A stretch of DNA of 64,000 nucleotides from Mucilaginibacter sp. SJ (GCF_028993635.1 NZ_CP118631.1:2108001-2172000), one strand, 5' to 3'. Shown: positions 1-8,597, counted from the first letter of the stretch. Notes: generated by a model not told the origin, from the sequence alone. Translations and numbers: made by a program.

Positions 1-483
1 ACGTTTGATGGTGCCGGTTAACTGGAAGCCTGCATCATCAGCCTTGCTCATTGGGTTTTGGATAGTACCACGGTACCATAAATCAAATGAAGCCGGTTTG
101 GTTACACCGTGTAAGGTTAAGTTACCGGTAAGTTTGTAGTGTTTATCAGATGTTTTGGTGATACCGGTGCTGGTAAAAGTGATGGTTGGGTAAGCGGCAA
201 CATCAAAAAAATCAGGGCTTGTGATGTGTTTATCGCGCTGATCGTTATCTGTAGTTACTGAAGCGGTTTGTATGCTGATCTGGAATTTAGCGTCGCTGAA
301 ATCAGGTTTAGCGGCAGTAATGGTTGCATCATAGTTTTTAAAAATACCATCAACATCAGATACCATTAAGTGGGTTACTGTAAATTTAACGTTTGAGTGC
401 GCTTTGTCTACAGTCCAGGTAGTTTGTGCCGATGCCGCCGTGTAGCTGAATGCTGCTGCTAACAGGATAAAAATCTTTTTCAT
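1..483 (-). CDS. YceI family periplasmic protein (3' part lies outside the window)
   Basis: The reading frame opens at the ATG at 483 on the minus strand and runs off the left edge, so about 161 N-terminal residues are seen. A signal peptide (MKKIFILLAAAFSYTAASAQ) is followed by the YceI lipocalin-like pattern: TTWTVDKAHSNVKFTVTHL, a DFFDVAAYPTITF strand, and a TGNLTLHGVTKP segment. YceI proteins bind isoprenoid or other amphiphilic ligands in a beta-barrel and are often induced by base or osmotic stress; the ligand here is unknown. The family is about 170-190 residues, so little is missing. Family assignment is secure. Confidence 0.93.
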   Translation of the reverse strand, partial: MKKIFILLAAAFSYTAASAQTTWTVDKAHSNVKFTVTHLMVSDVDGIFKNYDATITAAKPDFSDAKFQISIQTASVTTDNDQRDKHITSPDFFDVAAYPTITFTSTGITKTSDKHYKLTGNLTLHGVTKPASFDLWYRGTIQNPMSKADDAGFQLTGTIKR

Positions 484-651
484 TGTTTAATTTCTTTTTT
501 GTTTTTGATTTATGGCTCAAAAGTATATAAATGATCCATATTTCAAGCAAAATAAGTGTTTAAACATTCTTTTATTGAAATCGGATGACAATATACTACC
601 ATTTTAGTAGAACTTACAAGAAAAGTAAACTATTTCTGAGAGATTTATACC

Positions 652-873
652 TTAGGTTTTTAAGGTTTTTTGTTTGTTACGGAGCATGATCAATGCCTTA
701 TCGGCCCTTACTTTACGGGTAACCTCCTGCTTAGCCGAGCCTATCCAATCACAATAACCTTGTTTATATGATTTAGACAGGCTTGCAAAAAACGCATGGG
801 CTTCAGTATCACTGTCAAGCAGGGCCTGCAGTTCGGCAGGTGTACTTTCAATATGTTCGCCGGGTTTAAGCAT
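652..873 (-). CDS. Stand-alone OmdA (YdeI/OmpD-associated) domain protein, 73 aa
   Basis: The protein begins MLKPGEHIESTPAELQALL and continues through a helix with FFASLSKSYKQGYCDWI, then AKQEVTRKVRADKALIML. This is the core of the OmdA domain (YdeI/OmpD-associated, sometimes called bacteriocin-protection), which usually forms the C-terminal third of a 190-residue protein behind a DUF1905 domain. Here the domain is alone. I chose the ATG at 873 because the only longer start is a GTG at 927 whose extra 18 residues do not fit the family. Function is not established. Confidence 0.75.
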   Translation of the reverse strand: MLKPGEHIESTPAELQALLDSDTEAHAFFASLSKSYKQGYCDWIGSAKQEVTRKVRADKALIMLRNKQKTLKT

Positions 874-910
874 GGTCTTCTTATCTGGGTTTATTTCCTG
901 ATAAAGATAA

Positions 911-1024
911 TTAATTGGAATAAACACCGGGTTGAAAAACCATAATTACGGCAAGTAAAACCGCTAAAAGAAATGAGATAGCTAAAAGCGTGTCGATAAG
1001 CAGCCTTTGGTTTTTTGATTCCAT
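911..1024 (-). CDS. Possible 37-aa single-pass membrane peptide
   Basis: A short frame on the minus strand starts at the ATG at 1024 and codes for MESKNQRLLIDTLLAISFL followed by more hydrophobic residues and a short tail. It has one strong transmembrane helix with charged residues before it, as in many small bacterial membrane proteins. It lies 37 bp upstream of the OmdA-domain gene and could be cotranscribed with it. No family is recognised; the support is the clear hydrophobic segment and the conserved-looking layout only. Confidence 0.35.
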   Translation of the reverse strand: MESKNQRLLIDTLLAISFLLAVLLAVIMVFQPGVYSN

Positions 1025-1214
1025 ATTACTTTACTTAAACAGTAAAAGCTGCAGGTTAGCTTACGGTTGAGTTATTGTAAAAACGGTATCAGGCTATAAT
1101 TATTATTGTGAGTTTGCCCGAAAGGCACATGTAACGCAAATTTTATAAAACCTAAGGCAAATAAAATTGTTACCTAAAGTAATTGAGATTTTACTAAATT
1201 AAAGTAATTATGTG

Positions 1215-1246
1215 AGATAGCCCGGCGTAATAACCGGGCCATCTTT
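1215..1246. terminator. Hairpin, possible bidirectional terminator
   Basis: GCCCGG and CCGGGC pair around an 8-nt loop, and the outer AGAT/ATCT bases extend the stem. It lies about 45 bp downstream of the minus-strand hydrolase gene. The T-rich side (ATCTTTTT) is on the plus strand, so the direction of termination is unclear. Confidence 0.4.
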
Positions 1247-1289
1247 TTAAAGATCTTATAACCAATTATATCCCCCTCTTTATACCTTT

Positions 1290-2111
1290 TTAACGCCGGT
1301 GAAACGGTTGCTCAAAAAAATCGTCAACCTTTTTATTAAAATCACCTGCATGTTCAACCAATGTGCCATGGCCCGAATTAGGCAGGATCCATAAATAAGC
1401 GTTCGGAATATTTTCGGCTATCTGAACGGTGTGTGTTGTTACAATAAGGTCATGGTCGCCGGCAATAATCAGCGACGGGCATTTAATAGTTTTCAATGCC
1501 GACAGTTTAATATTGGGTTCTTTATAATCAAGCATAAACACCTTCCTGTCGTTCTTTTCTTTGGCGGTGATAAAATGATAATCCTTTTTGCTGGCATATT
1601 CGTTTTCCATGTTCTTCCATAGCGAAGGTATAAGGGCTGTAGAATCGGGCCAGAGGTTGGCGCCGGTCGAAGCCAGTTTTATCACTTTTTCGGGATGGCG
1701 CATAGCCATCACCAGCGCGTTAATGCCGCCGTCGCTCCATCCTATTACATAAGCCGAATCAATGTGCATTACATCAAGCAAAGAAGCAAAATCATCGGCC
1801 ATCATTTCAAAAGTAAGTGAATCGCGCGGATCGGCAGATTTGCCGTGCGCTCGGCTGTCAACAGCTATAACTTTATACTTTTTAGCAAAATAGGGTATGT
1901 TTTTTTCGAAAGCATTGATGCTGCCCCCGTTACCGTGGATCATTAACAGGGGTTTGCCTTTACCATAAACTTCGGTGTAAAGCTTTATCCCTCTAACATC
2001 ATAATATTTACCGGCAGCGGCATTATCGCCATAAACAATACCTTTTTGCTGGCTGCAGGCCATAAATGCCTGGCATACCAGTACAGCTAACAACAGTTTT
2101 TTTAACATCAT
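1290..2111 (-). CDS. Lipoprotein alpha/beta hydrolase, 273 aa
   Basis: The N-terminus MMLKKLLLAVLVCQAFMAC is a lipoprotein signal with the lipobox cysteine near residue 19, so the enzyme is probably anchored to a membrane and faces the periplasm or outside. The alpha/beta-hydrolase set is complete: oxyanion HGNGGS (about 59-64), nucleophile elbow GWSDGG with Ser126, an acidic residue in AGDHDLIV (about 219-221) and His248 in NSGHGTLVEH. The substrate cannot be told from sequence. A second alpha/beta hydrolase at 12684 is broken, whereas this one is intact. Confidence 0.9.
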   Translation of the reverse strand: MMLKKLLLAVLVCQAFMACSQQKGIVYGDNAAAGKYYDVRGIKLYTEVYGKGKPLLMIHGNGGSINAFEKNIPYFAKKYKVIAVDSRAHGKSADPRDSLTFEMMADDFASLLDVMHIDSAYVIGWSDGGINALVMAMRHPEKVIKLASTGANLWPDSTALIPSLWKNMENEYASKKDYHFITAKEKNDRKVFMLDYKEPNIKLSALKTIKCPSLIIAGDHDLIVTTHTVQIAENIPNAYLWILPNSGHGTLVEHAGDFNKKVDDFFEQPFHRR

Positions 2112-2221
2112 GATCGGCCCGATTTAAGTTCATTAAATATACATAGATAATGCATAGTTTAAACTTCTGTTGCCTGGCTCAGCAAATATTTTTTAGATAG
2201 TGCTGTAAATCAAACATGTAT

Positions 2222-2229
2222 TATATTTG
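2222..2229 (+). promoter_or_regulatory. TAnnTTTG -7 promoter element
   Basis: TATATTTG matches the Bacteroidota primary sigma -7 consensus TAnnTTTG and lies about 75 bp upstream of the amidase start. No clear TTG is seen at the -33 position, so the promoter call is partial. Confidence 0.45.
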
Positions 2230-2304
2230 CGCACTTTAACAAAGCGCTTTTTAAACCATACGGTTAAAACAATATCATACCTATAATTATTTGTTATAGA
2301 ATGA

Positions 2305-3153
2305 ATGTTTATAAAGCTGTATACATATATGTTCATGCCTGCTACCTTTCCTAAAAAGTATAAAATAATTACTTCGCTTTTTTCTTTGCTATGCGTGCTT
2401 TTTGCCACCAGGTGTTTTGGGCAACAGTCCGCAGCAACCCCCAATCGTTTCAAGTTTAAAACGGTTATTATCGATGCCGGACACGGAGGAAAAGACCCCG
2501 GATCGCACGGGGCTTATTCAAAGGAAAAAAACGTTTCGTTAAGTATCGCCAAAAAGTTAAGGGATGCCATAAACGATGAAATGAGCGGTATAAAAGTGGT
2601 AATGACCCGCAGTACCGACGTTTTTATTGAGTTGCACAAACGTACCGATATCGCTAACGACAATCACGGCAACCTGTTCATTTCCATCCATTGCAATTCA
2701 TCGCCCCAGCGAAAAGGATCATCAAGGGGAACCTTGTTGCTTGTATACGGCTTTCACCGCAGCCAGGAACAGCGTGAAGCTTTGCGCGAAAACGCTTCGA
2801 TATTTATAGAAAAGGATTATAAAGAAAAATACAATGGCTATGGCGATGACGCAGTAGTAAATACTATTGTGCTTAACGCGTTTCAGCAAAAATACCGCAA
2901 GCAAAGTATTCAGTTTGGCGATTTGGTTGATAACCAGTTCCGCAAAACTAATGGAAGGCATAGTTTGGGCGTAAAGGAACAGGGTGTTTTGGTATTAGCA
3001 CAAAGCGGTATGCCTGCCGTACTGGTTGAAACCGGGTTTATCAATAATCCATCTGATGAAGCATATCTGAACTCGGCCAGCGGACAAAACGAAATTGTAC
3101 GATCAATTCTAACAGCGCTAAAGCAATACCGTAATAATTTGGAGGGGAACTGA
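2305..3153 (+). CDS. N-acetylmuramoyl-L-alanine amidase (Amidase_3), 282 aa
   Basis: This enzyme cleaves the bond between N-acetylmuramic acid and L-alanine in peptidoglycan, typically in daughter-cell separation. A signal peptide ends near residue 40 (FATRCFGQQ). The Amidase_3 zinc site is complete: His60 in IDAGHGGKDPG, Glu74 in SKEKN and His129 in FISIHCNSS, with catalytic Glu242 in VLVETGFINNPSDE. Methionines at residues 9 and 11 are alternative starts (2329, 2335) that keep the signal peptide. It is not linked to the phage cluster 22 kb away, so I do not treat it as a phage endolysin. Confidence 0.95.
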   Translation: MFIKLYTYMFMPATFPKKYKIITSLFSLLCVLFATRCFGQQSAATPNRFKFKTVIIDAGHGGKDPGSHGAYSKEKNVSLSIAKKLRDAINDEMSGIKVVMTRSTDVFIELHKRTDIANDNHGNLFISIHCNSSPQRKGSSRGTLLLVYGFHRSQEQREALRENASIFIEKDYKEKYNGYGDDAVVNTIVLNAFQQKYRKQSIQFGDLVDNQFRKTNGRHSLGVKEQGVLVLAQSGMPAVLVETGFINNPSDEAYLNSASGQNEIVRSILTALKQYRNNLEGN

Positions 3154-3202
3154 GAATAAATGGGGGCAGGTTGCAACATTTACGTCCCCGCTGCCCCTAT
3201 TT

Positions 3203-3601
3203 TTATTTTATCCTGTGGATGATAAAGCCGTTATGAACGGTTTCCATACCTACTTTAGGGTAATACTCCATAGCTGTTGCGGCCGAAAGCAGTAAAAGCA
3301 TAGTTTCATCGCCAATGGCTTCTTTGGTTAGTTCAATCAGCTTTTTGCCTATCCCTTCTTTTTGATAAGCTTTAGTAACTGCCAGGTCTGAAAGATAGCA
3401 GCTGTAACAAAAATCGGTCAGCGCGCGGGATATGCCTACCAGTTTATCACCATCCCAGGCGCTTACCACAAGGTTTGAGTTTTGGTACATCCTGGCAATC
3501 CGCTGCTCGTCATGGGTTGGGCGTTTCAGCCCCGCTGCATCGTAAAGTTCTATCACTTGCCGGGCGGATGGTATTGTACCGGTTTTATAAGTTATTTCCA
3601 T
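3203..3601 (-). CDS. GNAT family N-acetyltransferase, 132 aa
   Basis: A short GNAT with the acetyl-CoA binding loop QKEGIGKKL preceded by the beta-4 strand YLSDLAVTKAY. It ends with the typical YYPKVGM motif near the C-terminus. Length is near the lower end for the family but the fold elements are present. It is convergent with the amidase gene, separated by about 50 bp. The acceptor amine is unknown. Confidence 0.88.
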   Translation of the reverse strand: MEITYKTGTIPSARQVIELYDAAGLKRPTHDEQRIARMYQNSNLVVSAWDGDKLVGISRALTDFCYSCYLSDLAVTKAYQKEGIGKKLIELTKEAIGDETMLLLLSAATAMEYYPKVGMETVHNGFIIHRIK

Positions 3602-3768
3602 ATTGTTATTGAGTTGTTTACAAGCTTTTAATCAAATGTAAACAGCATCCGCATTATCCCAATAAGCCAGGATTAAGAAAGCAGGTAGTCCAGCAAATAT
3701 GAAAACGGTAAGCGGGCAGCAAGTTTTACAGCGTATCATTCAGACCGCTTTACCTAAGTGTTAGTTAA

Positions 3769-4140
3769 TTACCATTTTTTAAAAATAACAAATACCGCCA
3801 GCACAATTAGCCCGAAACCTACCAAATGGTTCCAGCCCAGTTTTTCATTTTTGAAAAGCAGAGTGGTGAATATCATAAATACCGTGAGGGTAATGGCTTC
3901 CTGAATGGTTTTTAATTCTACCAGGGTAAAAGGGCCGCCGTTTTCCTTAAAGCCTCCTTCGTTAGCAGGTACCTGGAACAGGTACTCAAAAAACGCCAAT
4001 CCCCAGCTTATAAGTATAATAGCTATTAAGCTCAGGTTTTTTCCCCAGTCATACTCCTTAAACTTAAGGTGCCCATACCAGGCAAATGTCATGAAGGTGT
4101 TGGAAATAAACAGGAATGTAACGGTACGTAAGCCTTTCAT
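3769..4140 (-). CDS. DUF486 (DMT-like) small membrane protein
   Basis: About 123 residues with four transmembrane helices: around TVTFLFISNTFMTFAWYGH, LSLIAIILISWGLAFFEYL, ITLTVFMIFTTLLF and LVGFGLIVLAVFVIF. The motif FMTFAWYGHLKF and the central FEYLFQVPANE are hallmarks of DUF486 (COG3169), related to drug/metabolite transporters. The ATG at 4140 (MKGLRTV) is preferred over an upstream TTG at 4161 because family members begin there. Transport substrate is not known. Confidence 0.88.
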   Translation of the reverse strand: MKGLRTVTFLFISNTFMTFAWYGHLKFKEYDWGKNLSLIAIILISWGLAFFEYLFQVPANEGGFKENGGPFTLVELKTIQEAITLTVFMIFTTLLFKNEKLGWNHLVGFGLIVLAVFVIFKKW

Positions 4141-4231
4141 TAATGCAAATATTTGGCGCAAATATCAGTAAATTGAGATTTTATATCACCAGCAATTGCA
4201 AATTACCATACATAACGCTACAAACCGATTA

Positions 4232-4927
4232 TTAAAACTTGAAAACCAGCTCGGCCCCAAGCGAAAGCGAATTCCAGTTTTGTTTTCCCGAAACATCGCC
4301 CAAAGTTAGTTTCTGGGAAAAGAAATTATATTTTGATTCGATGCTGATCCCTAATTTAGGGGTTATCGGAAATATTACCCCTACTTTAGGAGCATAATAT
4401 AATGATTGTGACCATTTATCATAAACAAATGGATCTATCCCGTCAATTTCATAACCTACAGCAAAATCAGTAAAATATACCCCTAAGTTCACACCGCCAT
4501 ACACCCTGAAGTTATCGGCTACATCAATATTATAAGCGGCGCCGCCATATGCTGCAACTACGGGCATATCCGCATAATATGTATTTGCAGTTGAGCCGGT
4601 ACCTTCAACTTCTTCTGAAATTAAATATTCATCAGGCTTAAAGTTCATGTACCCTAAGCTCAAATTTGCGGTAAAGGGGCCTAAAAACCTATAAACGCTG
4701 GCATTAAAATTAATGGCAGGTTTAAAGGTAGAATTAAAATTACCTTGCGGGATATCAACACCTGTACCTGCGGCTATGCCCCAGCCATCGCTAAAATTAA
4801 CAGCGCCGCTGCCTCCACCGCCATACGTTAATGCCCGGCTGGAATGATGCTGGGCCATAGCAGCGTTAAAACAACAAAACAGTATAACTATTAAAAATAG
4901 CCTAAAACAGATAGCTGATTTTTTCAT
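4232..4927 (-). CDS. Outer-membrane beta-barrel protein, 231 aa
   Basis: Starting at the ATG at 4927 the protein has a signal peptide (KKSAICFRLFLIVILFCC to AMAQ) and then alternating hydrophobic strands ending in the aromatic LGAELVFKF, as expected for an outer-membrane barrel whose last residue is Phe. GWGIAAGTGVDIPQGNFN and YRFLGPFTANLSLGYM resemble the OmpA-like/PorT-type barrels common in Bacteroidota. An upstream start at 4981 would mask the signal peptide. No partner is encoded nearby and its role is unknown. Confidence 0.72.
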   Translation of the reverse strand: MKKSAICFRLFLIVILFCCFNAAMAQHHSSRALTYGGGGSGAVNFSDGWGIAAGTGVDIPQGNFNSTFKPAINFNASVYRFLGPFTANLSLGYMNFKPDEYLISEEVEGTGSTANTYYADMPVVAAYGGAAYNIDVADNFRVYGGVNLGVYFTDFAVGYEIDGIDPFVYDKWSQSLYYAPKVGVIFPITPKLGISIESKYNFFSQKLTLGDVSGKQNWNSLSLGAELVFKF

Positions 4928-5050
4928 GAGGAGTAAATACGCCCTGCAGGGAGAGGTTAGATAATAGTGTTTAGGGTTCATTTACCCGTAAAAATAAAAA
5001 AATAAAGTTAACCCGGAACACTAAATTAATTTCATAACATGTAAAGCCGC

Positions 5051-5078
5051 AAAAAAGCCCGGCTTAAATAAACCGGGC
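5051..5078 (-). terminator. Rho-independent terminator
   Basis: Read on the minus strand, GCCCGG pairs with CCGGGC around a 10-nt loop and is followed by TTTTTT. It sits about 90 bp downstream of the small membrane gene at 5168-5383. Confidence 0.75.
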
Positions 5079-5167
5079 AACAGGGCTTTAAGGGTACTAA
5101 ACAATATATTTGGTTTATAATGATTAATGTTAAAAACTACGGGTAGCTGGCCGGGTCCTGTAATTTA

Positions 5168-5383
5168 TTATTGCAACTGCGAACCAGGCCTGTCACCAAA
5201 TTTACGGATATAGGCTATGCCCAATGTACAAGCAATTATAAAAAGAAATAAAAAACATTCAATGTAAATATGAAACGGCGAAATATCTTGAAAACGGCCA
5301 ACTATAAAAGTAGAAATATCAGGTAGTAATAAGCCGAACAATGGAAAGCCGGCAAACATTCTTAAAATTGCTAATTTTTCCAT
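5168..5383 (-). CDS. Small two-helix membrane protein, 71 aa
   Basis: MEKLAILRMFAGFPLFGLLL is followed by PDISTF, a short amphipathic stretch and a second helix (CFLFLFIIACTLGIAYI). It is clearly paralogous to the protein at 8376-8597: both share MEKLxILRMFxxFPLxGLLxPD and a second helix ending in IAY plus basic residues. I do not recognise a named family. The pair lies in opposite orientations 3 kb apart, suggesting an old duplication and a small host-specific membrane family. Confidence 0.65.
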   Translation of the reverse strand: MEKLAILRMFAGFPLFGLLLPDISTFIVGRFQDISPFHIYIECFLFLFIIACTLGIAYIRKFGDRPGSQLQ

Positions 5384-5515
5384 AATATTTTAAGGTATAA
5401 GTTTAATACGTCTAATTTAAAACTTTAAAGAGTAATAAAAAAATAATATTTACTAAAAAGAAATAAATATTTTCGACATGGTTAATGGCAGGTTTTTTAT
5501 AAGATTTAAACAGCA

Positions 5516-5737
5516 TCAGAGTTTATAATATTCCTCAATTGAGCGGCCTATTTCCTGCAAAGGGAGCAGATGATCTCCAAAACGATGCTCAATAATTTCC
5601 CAGTAGCCCTTGGTTAACCGGGTTATGGTGTAAAAAGCCGAATAATTTAATACACTGAAGGTAGCTTCATTAACAACCGAAGGTATAATTTTATAAGTCC
5701 GCTTATTAACTCTTAGTTCAAAAGGCTCCATGGGCAT
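5516..5737 (-). CDS. Hypothetical protein, about 73 aa
   Basis: Starting at the ATG at 5737 the product reads MPMEPFELRVNKRTYKIIPS and ends with an acidic EEYYKL tail. It is soluble, with no signal peptide or membrane helix, and predicted mostly beta with a C-terminal helix. An upstream GTG start at 5788 would add 17 residues. No family is recognised; gene-like codon use and its place in a gene-dense stretch are the only support. Confidence 0.5.
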   Translation of the reverse strand: MPMEPFELRVNKRTYKIIPSVVNEATFSVLNYSAFYTITRLTKGYWEIIEHRFGDHLLPLQEIGRSIEEYYKL

Positions 5738-5839
5738 CCGTTTACACAAAAATATTGTGTAGTATACGGATATACAAGCACTACGCACCCCGTATTTTAA
5801 CCCATTTTACACTACGTATTTTCACCCTCAAAAAAAGGG

Positions 5840-6121
5840 TTAAAAAGGCATTGCTTTTACCAATTCAAGTACATTTTGTTTTATCGCAGGATCGTTTTCA
5901 ATAATCTGCACAAGCTCATTATCATCTGAAACAGAAACAATTACAAAATTTTTATCCTGATTCCAGAAACTACCGCTAATAACAACTTTGCCATTGCTTT
6001 TAAGATCAGCGTAATAACCATTTCTATCAGCTAAACATTGTTCGTTATCAGCAAGGCTGCCAATCTCTTCAAAAAAAAGCATCACGTGATGCGGGTCTTT
6101 GTAGGCTGATGCATGTACCAT
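5840..6121 (-). CDS. YCII-related domain protein, 93 aa
   Basis: A small alpha/beta protein with the layout of YciI-like (DUF1330-like ferredoxin fold) proteins: an N-terminal HVMLFFEEIG strand, the GKVVISGSFWNQDKNFVIV hairpin, then NDPAIKQNVLELVKAMPF, where the DPAIKxxV and final PF are typical. It is the last gene of a likely TetR-VOC-YCII operon, 40 bp after the VOC gene. VOC and YCII proteins often occur together under TetR control. Substrate is unknown. Confidence 0.62.
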   Translation of the reverse strand: MVHASAYKDPHHVMLFFEEIGSLADNEQCLADRNGYYADLKSNGKVVISGSFWNQDKNFVIVSVSDDNELVQIIENDPAIKQNVLELVKAMPF

Positions 6122-6160
6122 AAGTTGACTATTTTATTTAATACTTAATTATTAAACTCA

Positions 6161-6544
6161 TTAAGCTAAACAGGTAACCTCTGTTAATATATTACCCGGA
6201 GCATTAAAATAAAACCCATAACCACCACGTAAAGACGCCGGAGGTTGCTTTACCGCTATCCCTCCTTTGTTCAGCCGGTCATAAACTTCGGCAACCTGCT
6301 CATGGCTGTCAACCAAAAAACCGATATGGAAAGCATCGGGGTAACTGTTATTGCCATTCCGATTAAAGGTATCAGCCATAAGCACCAGGATAAAGCCATC
6401 CTCGCCTTCCATTACGGCCAGCATATTATTACCTTTTACACCGGCACATTTAAAGTTAAAATATTGCTCAAAAAATTCAGCGCAAGCGGCAACATCGGTC
6501 ACCGGCAAATTAACGTGATTAAGTTTAATAGTAATTGCTGACAT
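6161..6544 (-). CDS. VOC (glyoxalase/dioxygenase fold) protein, 127 aa
   Basis: Two beta-alpha-beta-beta-beta modules are visible: ITIKLNHVNLPVTDVAACAEFFEQYF at the start and DAFHIGFLVDSHEQVAEVYDRL in the second half, closing with GYGFYFNAPGNILTEV. Metal ligand candidates are His in LNHVNL, His in DAFHIGF and the final Glu in LTEV, so a metal-binding lyase or dioxygenase-like activity is possible. The ATG at 6544 is 5 bp downstream of the TetR stop codon, so the two are cotranscribed and the VOC protein may be controlled by that repressor. Confidence 0.85.
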   Translation of the reverse strand: MSAITIKLNHVNLPVTDVAACAEFFEQYFNFKCAGVKGNNMLAVMEGEDGFILVLMADTFNRNGNNSYPDAFHIGFLVDSHEQVAEVYDRLNKGGIAVKQPPASLRGGYGFYFNAPGNILTEVTCLA

Positions 6545-6549
6545 ACTAA

Positions 6550-7140
6550 TCAAGGCTTTAATGCTTTTAATACCAGACCCAATGCTTGTTCCATCAGTTT
6601 ATCATCCAATGTAAAACTGCTGTTCACATAGCTGTTGCCCTGGTTATGAAATTTGATAAGCTGATAAAGAGGCGCATATGCTACCGCCCAATAAACCTCA
6701 AAAGGCAAAGGGATCAGTTGCTGCTTTTCTTCGGCATTACGCATAAATGCTCCCAGTACCTGTCCAAAATTAACGGTAAGCATAGCAGTTACTTTTTCAT
6801 AAAAATGGGTATAGCGCATAATTTCAATAAACTCCATATCTAACGGACATTGCATGAAATACTCGAGGCGATTGTGCCATTGTACCCTCAGTCCATCTGC
6901 AAAATCCATATCAGGCGAAAAATTTTGGAGACTAAAGGTCATCATCTTTTCGGCTACCCCAACGCAAATACTGGTTATTAATTCTTCTTTATCCTTATAA
7001 TAGATATAGATGGTAGCCGGTGACACTCCCGCGGACCGCGCAAGCTTATTCACCCCAAAACCGTCAAGACCTTCAGCCACTATCAATTCTATCGCCTTCT
7101 GGCGTATTAGGTATTCTTTATGTTCGTCGCGGGGCCTCAT
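6550..7140 (-). CDS. TetR/AcrR family transcriptional regulator, 196 aa
   Basis: An N-terminal TetR helix-turn-helix spans about residues 8-55 (LIRQKAIELIVAEGLDGFGV, then LARSAGVSPATIYIYYKDKEEL). The rest is the helical ligand domain. It heads an operon with the VOC and YCII genes. A near-palindrome TGAGCG-TT-CGCTTA lies about 18 bp upstream of the start and is a good candidate for an autoregulatory operator. The inducer is unknown. Confidence 0.92.
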   Translation of the reverse strand: MRPRDEHKEYLIRQKAIELIVAEGLDGFGVNKLARSAGVSPATIYIYYKDKEELITSICVGVAEKMMTFSLQNFSPDMDFADGLRVQWHNRLEYFMQCPLDMEFIEIMRYTHFYEKVTAMLTVNFGQVLGAFMRNAEEKQQLIPLPFEVYWAVAYAPLYQLIKFHNQGNSYVNSSFTLDDKLMEQALGLVLKALKP

Positions 7141-7153
7141 TTCAACACAAAGA

Positions 7154-7175
7154 TAAGTGAGCGTTCGCTTATTTA
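7154..7175. promoter_or_regulatory. Candidate TetR operator
   Basis: TGAGCG and CGCTTA are separated by TT and flanked by ATAAG/TTAT, giving a dyad with few mismatches directly upstream of the TetR start. TetR-family operators frequently have the TGAnCG...CGnTCA form. Confidence 0.45.
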
Positions 7176-7375
7176 AAAGTTTATTTTTTATTTCCTTCCG
7201 GATATGTGTTAAAAGCAGACTGCAGAAAGCTTAAAACCAACCTTAACACCCTGGTTATTAATTACTTTACTTAGGCCCAATTAATAACTTCCTATAATTC
7301 AAGGAACCTTTACATTAGGCAGTATTTGGAGAGTAGCATTTTATGTAGTCGGGGAAGTAATTATGCGAATTGAAA

Positions 7376-8092
7376 TTAACTGATCAGTTTAAAATAGACA
7401 ACCACCAAAATTGATATGATGATGAGGGGCAGGAACCACAAAGTACGTTTCCAACTCTTTACAGTGTTTTTGTATTTTGACATATAAAACATACTATAAA
7501 CAAGCATTGTTACGGCCAATACCGCGCAAATACTAACAATTATCTTATTGTCAACAATATATACACCTAAAATTGGGGCCATAAAGATCAATGTAATCAG
7601 CAATCCATATTTCTCCAGGTAATTGGGTTTAAGATTTATTTCAATGGGTTTAATGCCGGCCAGGATCTCCTCTACCCTATCATAACCCTCAACCTGCCGC
7701 GGAATTAATATCCGTTCAAACGGCGCCTTGCTTTTTCCTCTTATCACAAACCGGTTTTCAGCGTTCTTCTCAATGATAGTAATTTCACTTAATGGAATCT
7801 GCATATCTTTCAAACCATCTTGCTTACGTGTTATATTCAGCTCATCGATAATTAACGTATAGCTCCCATATATTTTCCGCCGCTTTTTTGATGTTTTAAA
7901 AATAAGATATCCATAAAACAAAGCCATGCCAACTACAAACCACAGCCCCGTGCCGTCTTCATCCCCATCTTTTAACAGGATGAACGATACTCCACCCCAT
8001 ACTATCAACATGAGCAAAGTTGTTCTAATGATTATTCTTTTACGCAGCGCAGGGTAGCTTTCGGGATTTAATCTGAATATCCGGGTTTCCAT
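7376..8092 (-). CDS. Four-helix membrane protein with PH-like central domain, 238 aa
   Basis: Two N-terminal transmembrane helices (about 22-40 and 50-65), a central soluble domain of about 75 residues (YTLIIDELNITRKQDGLKD to IPRQVEGYDRVEEIL) that resembles bacterial PH/YdbT-like domains, then C-terminal helices from about residue 163. The IPLSEITIIEK segment is typical of PH-like domains that read out a local conformation. No named family can be assigned with confidence. It stands alone with no operon partner. Confidence 0.62.
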   Translation of the reverse strand: METRIFRLNPESYPALRKRIIIRTTLLMLIVWGGVSFILLKDGDEDGTGLWFVVGMALFYGYLIFKTSKKRRKIYGSYTLIIDELNITRKQDGLKDMQIPLSEITIIEKNAENRFVIRGKSKAPFERILIPRQVEGYDRVEEILAGIKPIEINLKPNYLEKYGLLITLIFMAPILGVYIVDNKIIVSICAVLAVTMLVYSMFYMSKYKNTVKSWKRTLWFLPLIIISILVVVYFKLIS

Positions 8093-8375
8093 TAAGGTTT
8101 AAATTTCTCCTAAGATAGCTAAAATGATAAGCCGAAAACTTGCATCATCACTAAAAAAATCTAAAAAAACACGCGGGTTAAAACAATAACCAGCAATGCA
8201 ATGTTGTATCATTACTTAATTAATAATTGCTAAAAATTGCAGAAGCATTTTATAAAAGAGTCTTCAAAATTGCTACCCGGCTGATTTCGAAGGTTTCGAT
8301 TAACGAATGCAATTTTATTTAAATTACAAAGAAATAATACGTACCTTAGCATTGTCATACTAAATGTTAATAATT

Positions 8376-8597
8376 ATGGAAAAATTAATAATATTAAGAA
8401 TGTTCTTTTGCTTCCCGCTGGTTGGTCTGTTGGTTCCTGATGCAGGTATTTTGTTGTCAAACTTCCCTGGCAAGGTTCCGGTAATTCACGTTATAATTGA
8501 GATAGCATTATTGGTGTGCATTGCGCTTTGTACTGCCGCGATAGCATATGGAAAAAAACGAAATCAGGACAGGACAAACGAAGCCTCTTTTTCCTGA
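8376..8597 (+). CDS. Small two-helix membrane protein, 73 aa
   Basis: MEKLIILRMFFCFPLVGLLV-PD starts the protein; a second helix (IEIALLVCIALCTAAIAY) is followed by a basic, polar tail. It is a paralogue of the protein at 5168-5383. An upstream ATG at 8364 would add four residues, but the paralogue begins at MEKL. A clear terminator follows. Function is unknown. Confidence 0.62.
   Translation: MEKLIILRMFFCFPLVGLLVPDAGILLSNFPGKVPVIHVIIEIALLVCIALCTAAIAYGKKRNQDRTNEASFS

Noticed and set aside
2305..3153. Amidase as the lysin of the phage cluster
   Set aside because: It lies 21 kb away, has a host-type signal peptide and the normal form of a housekeeping enzyme.
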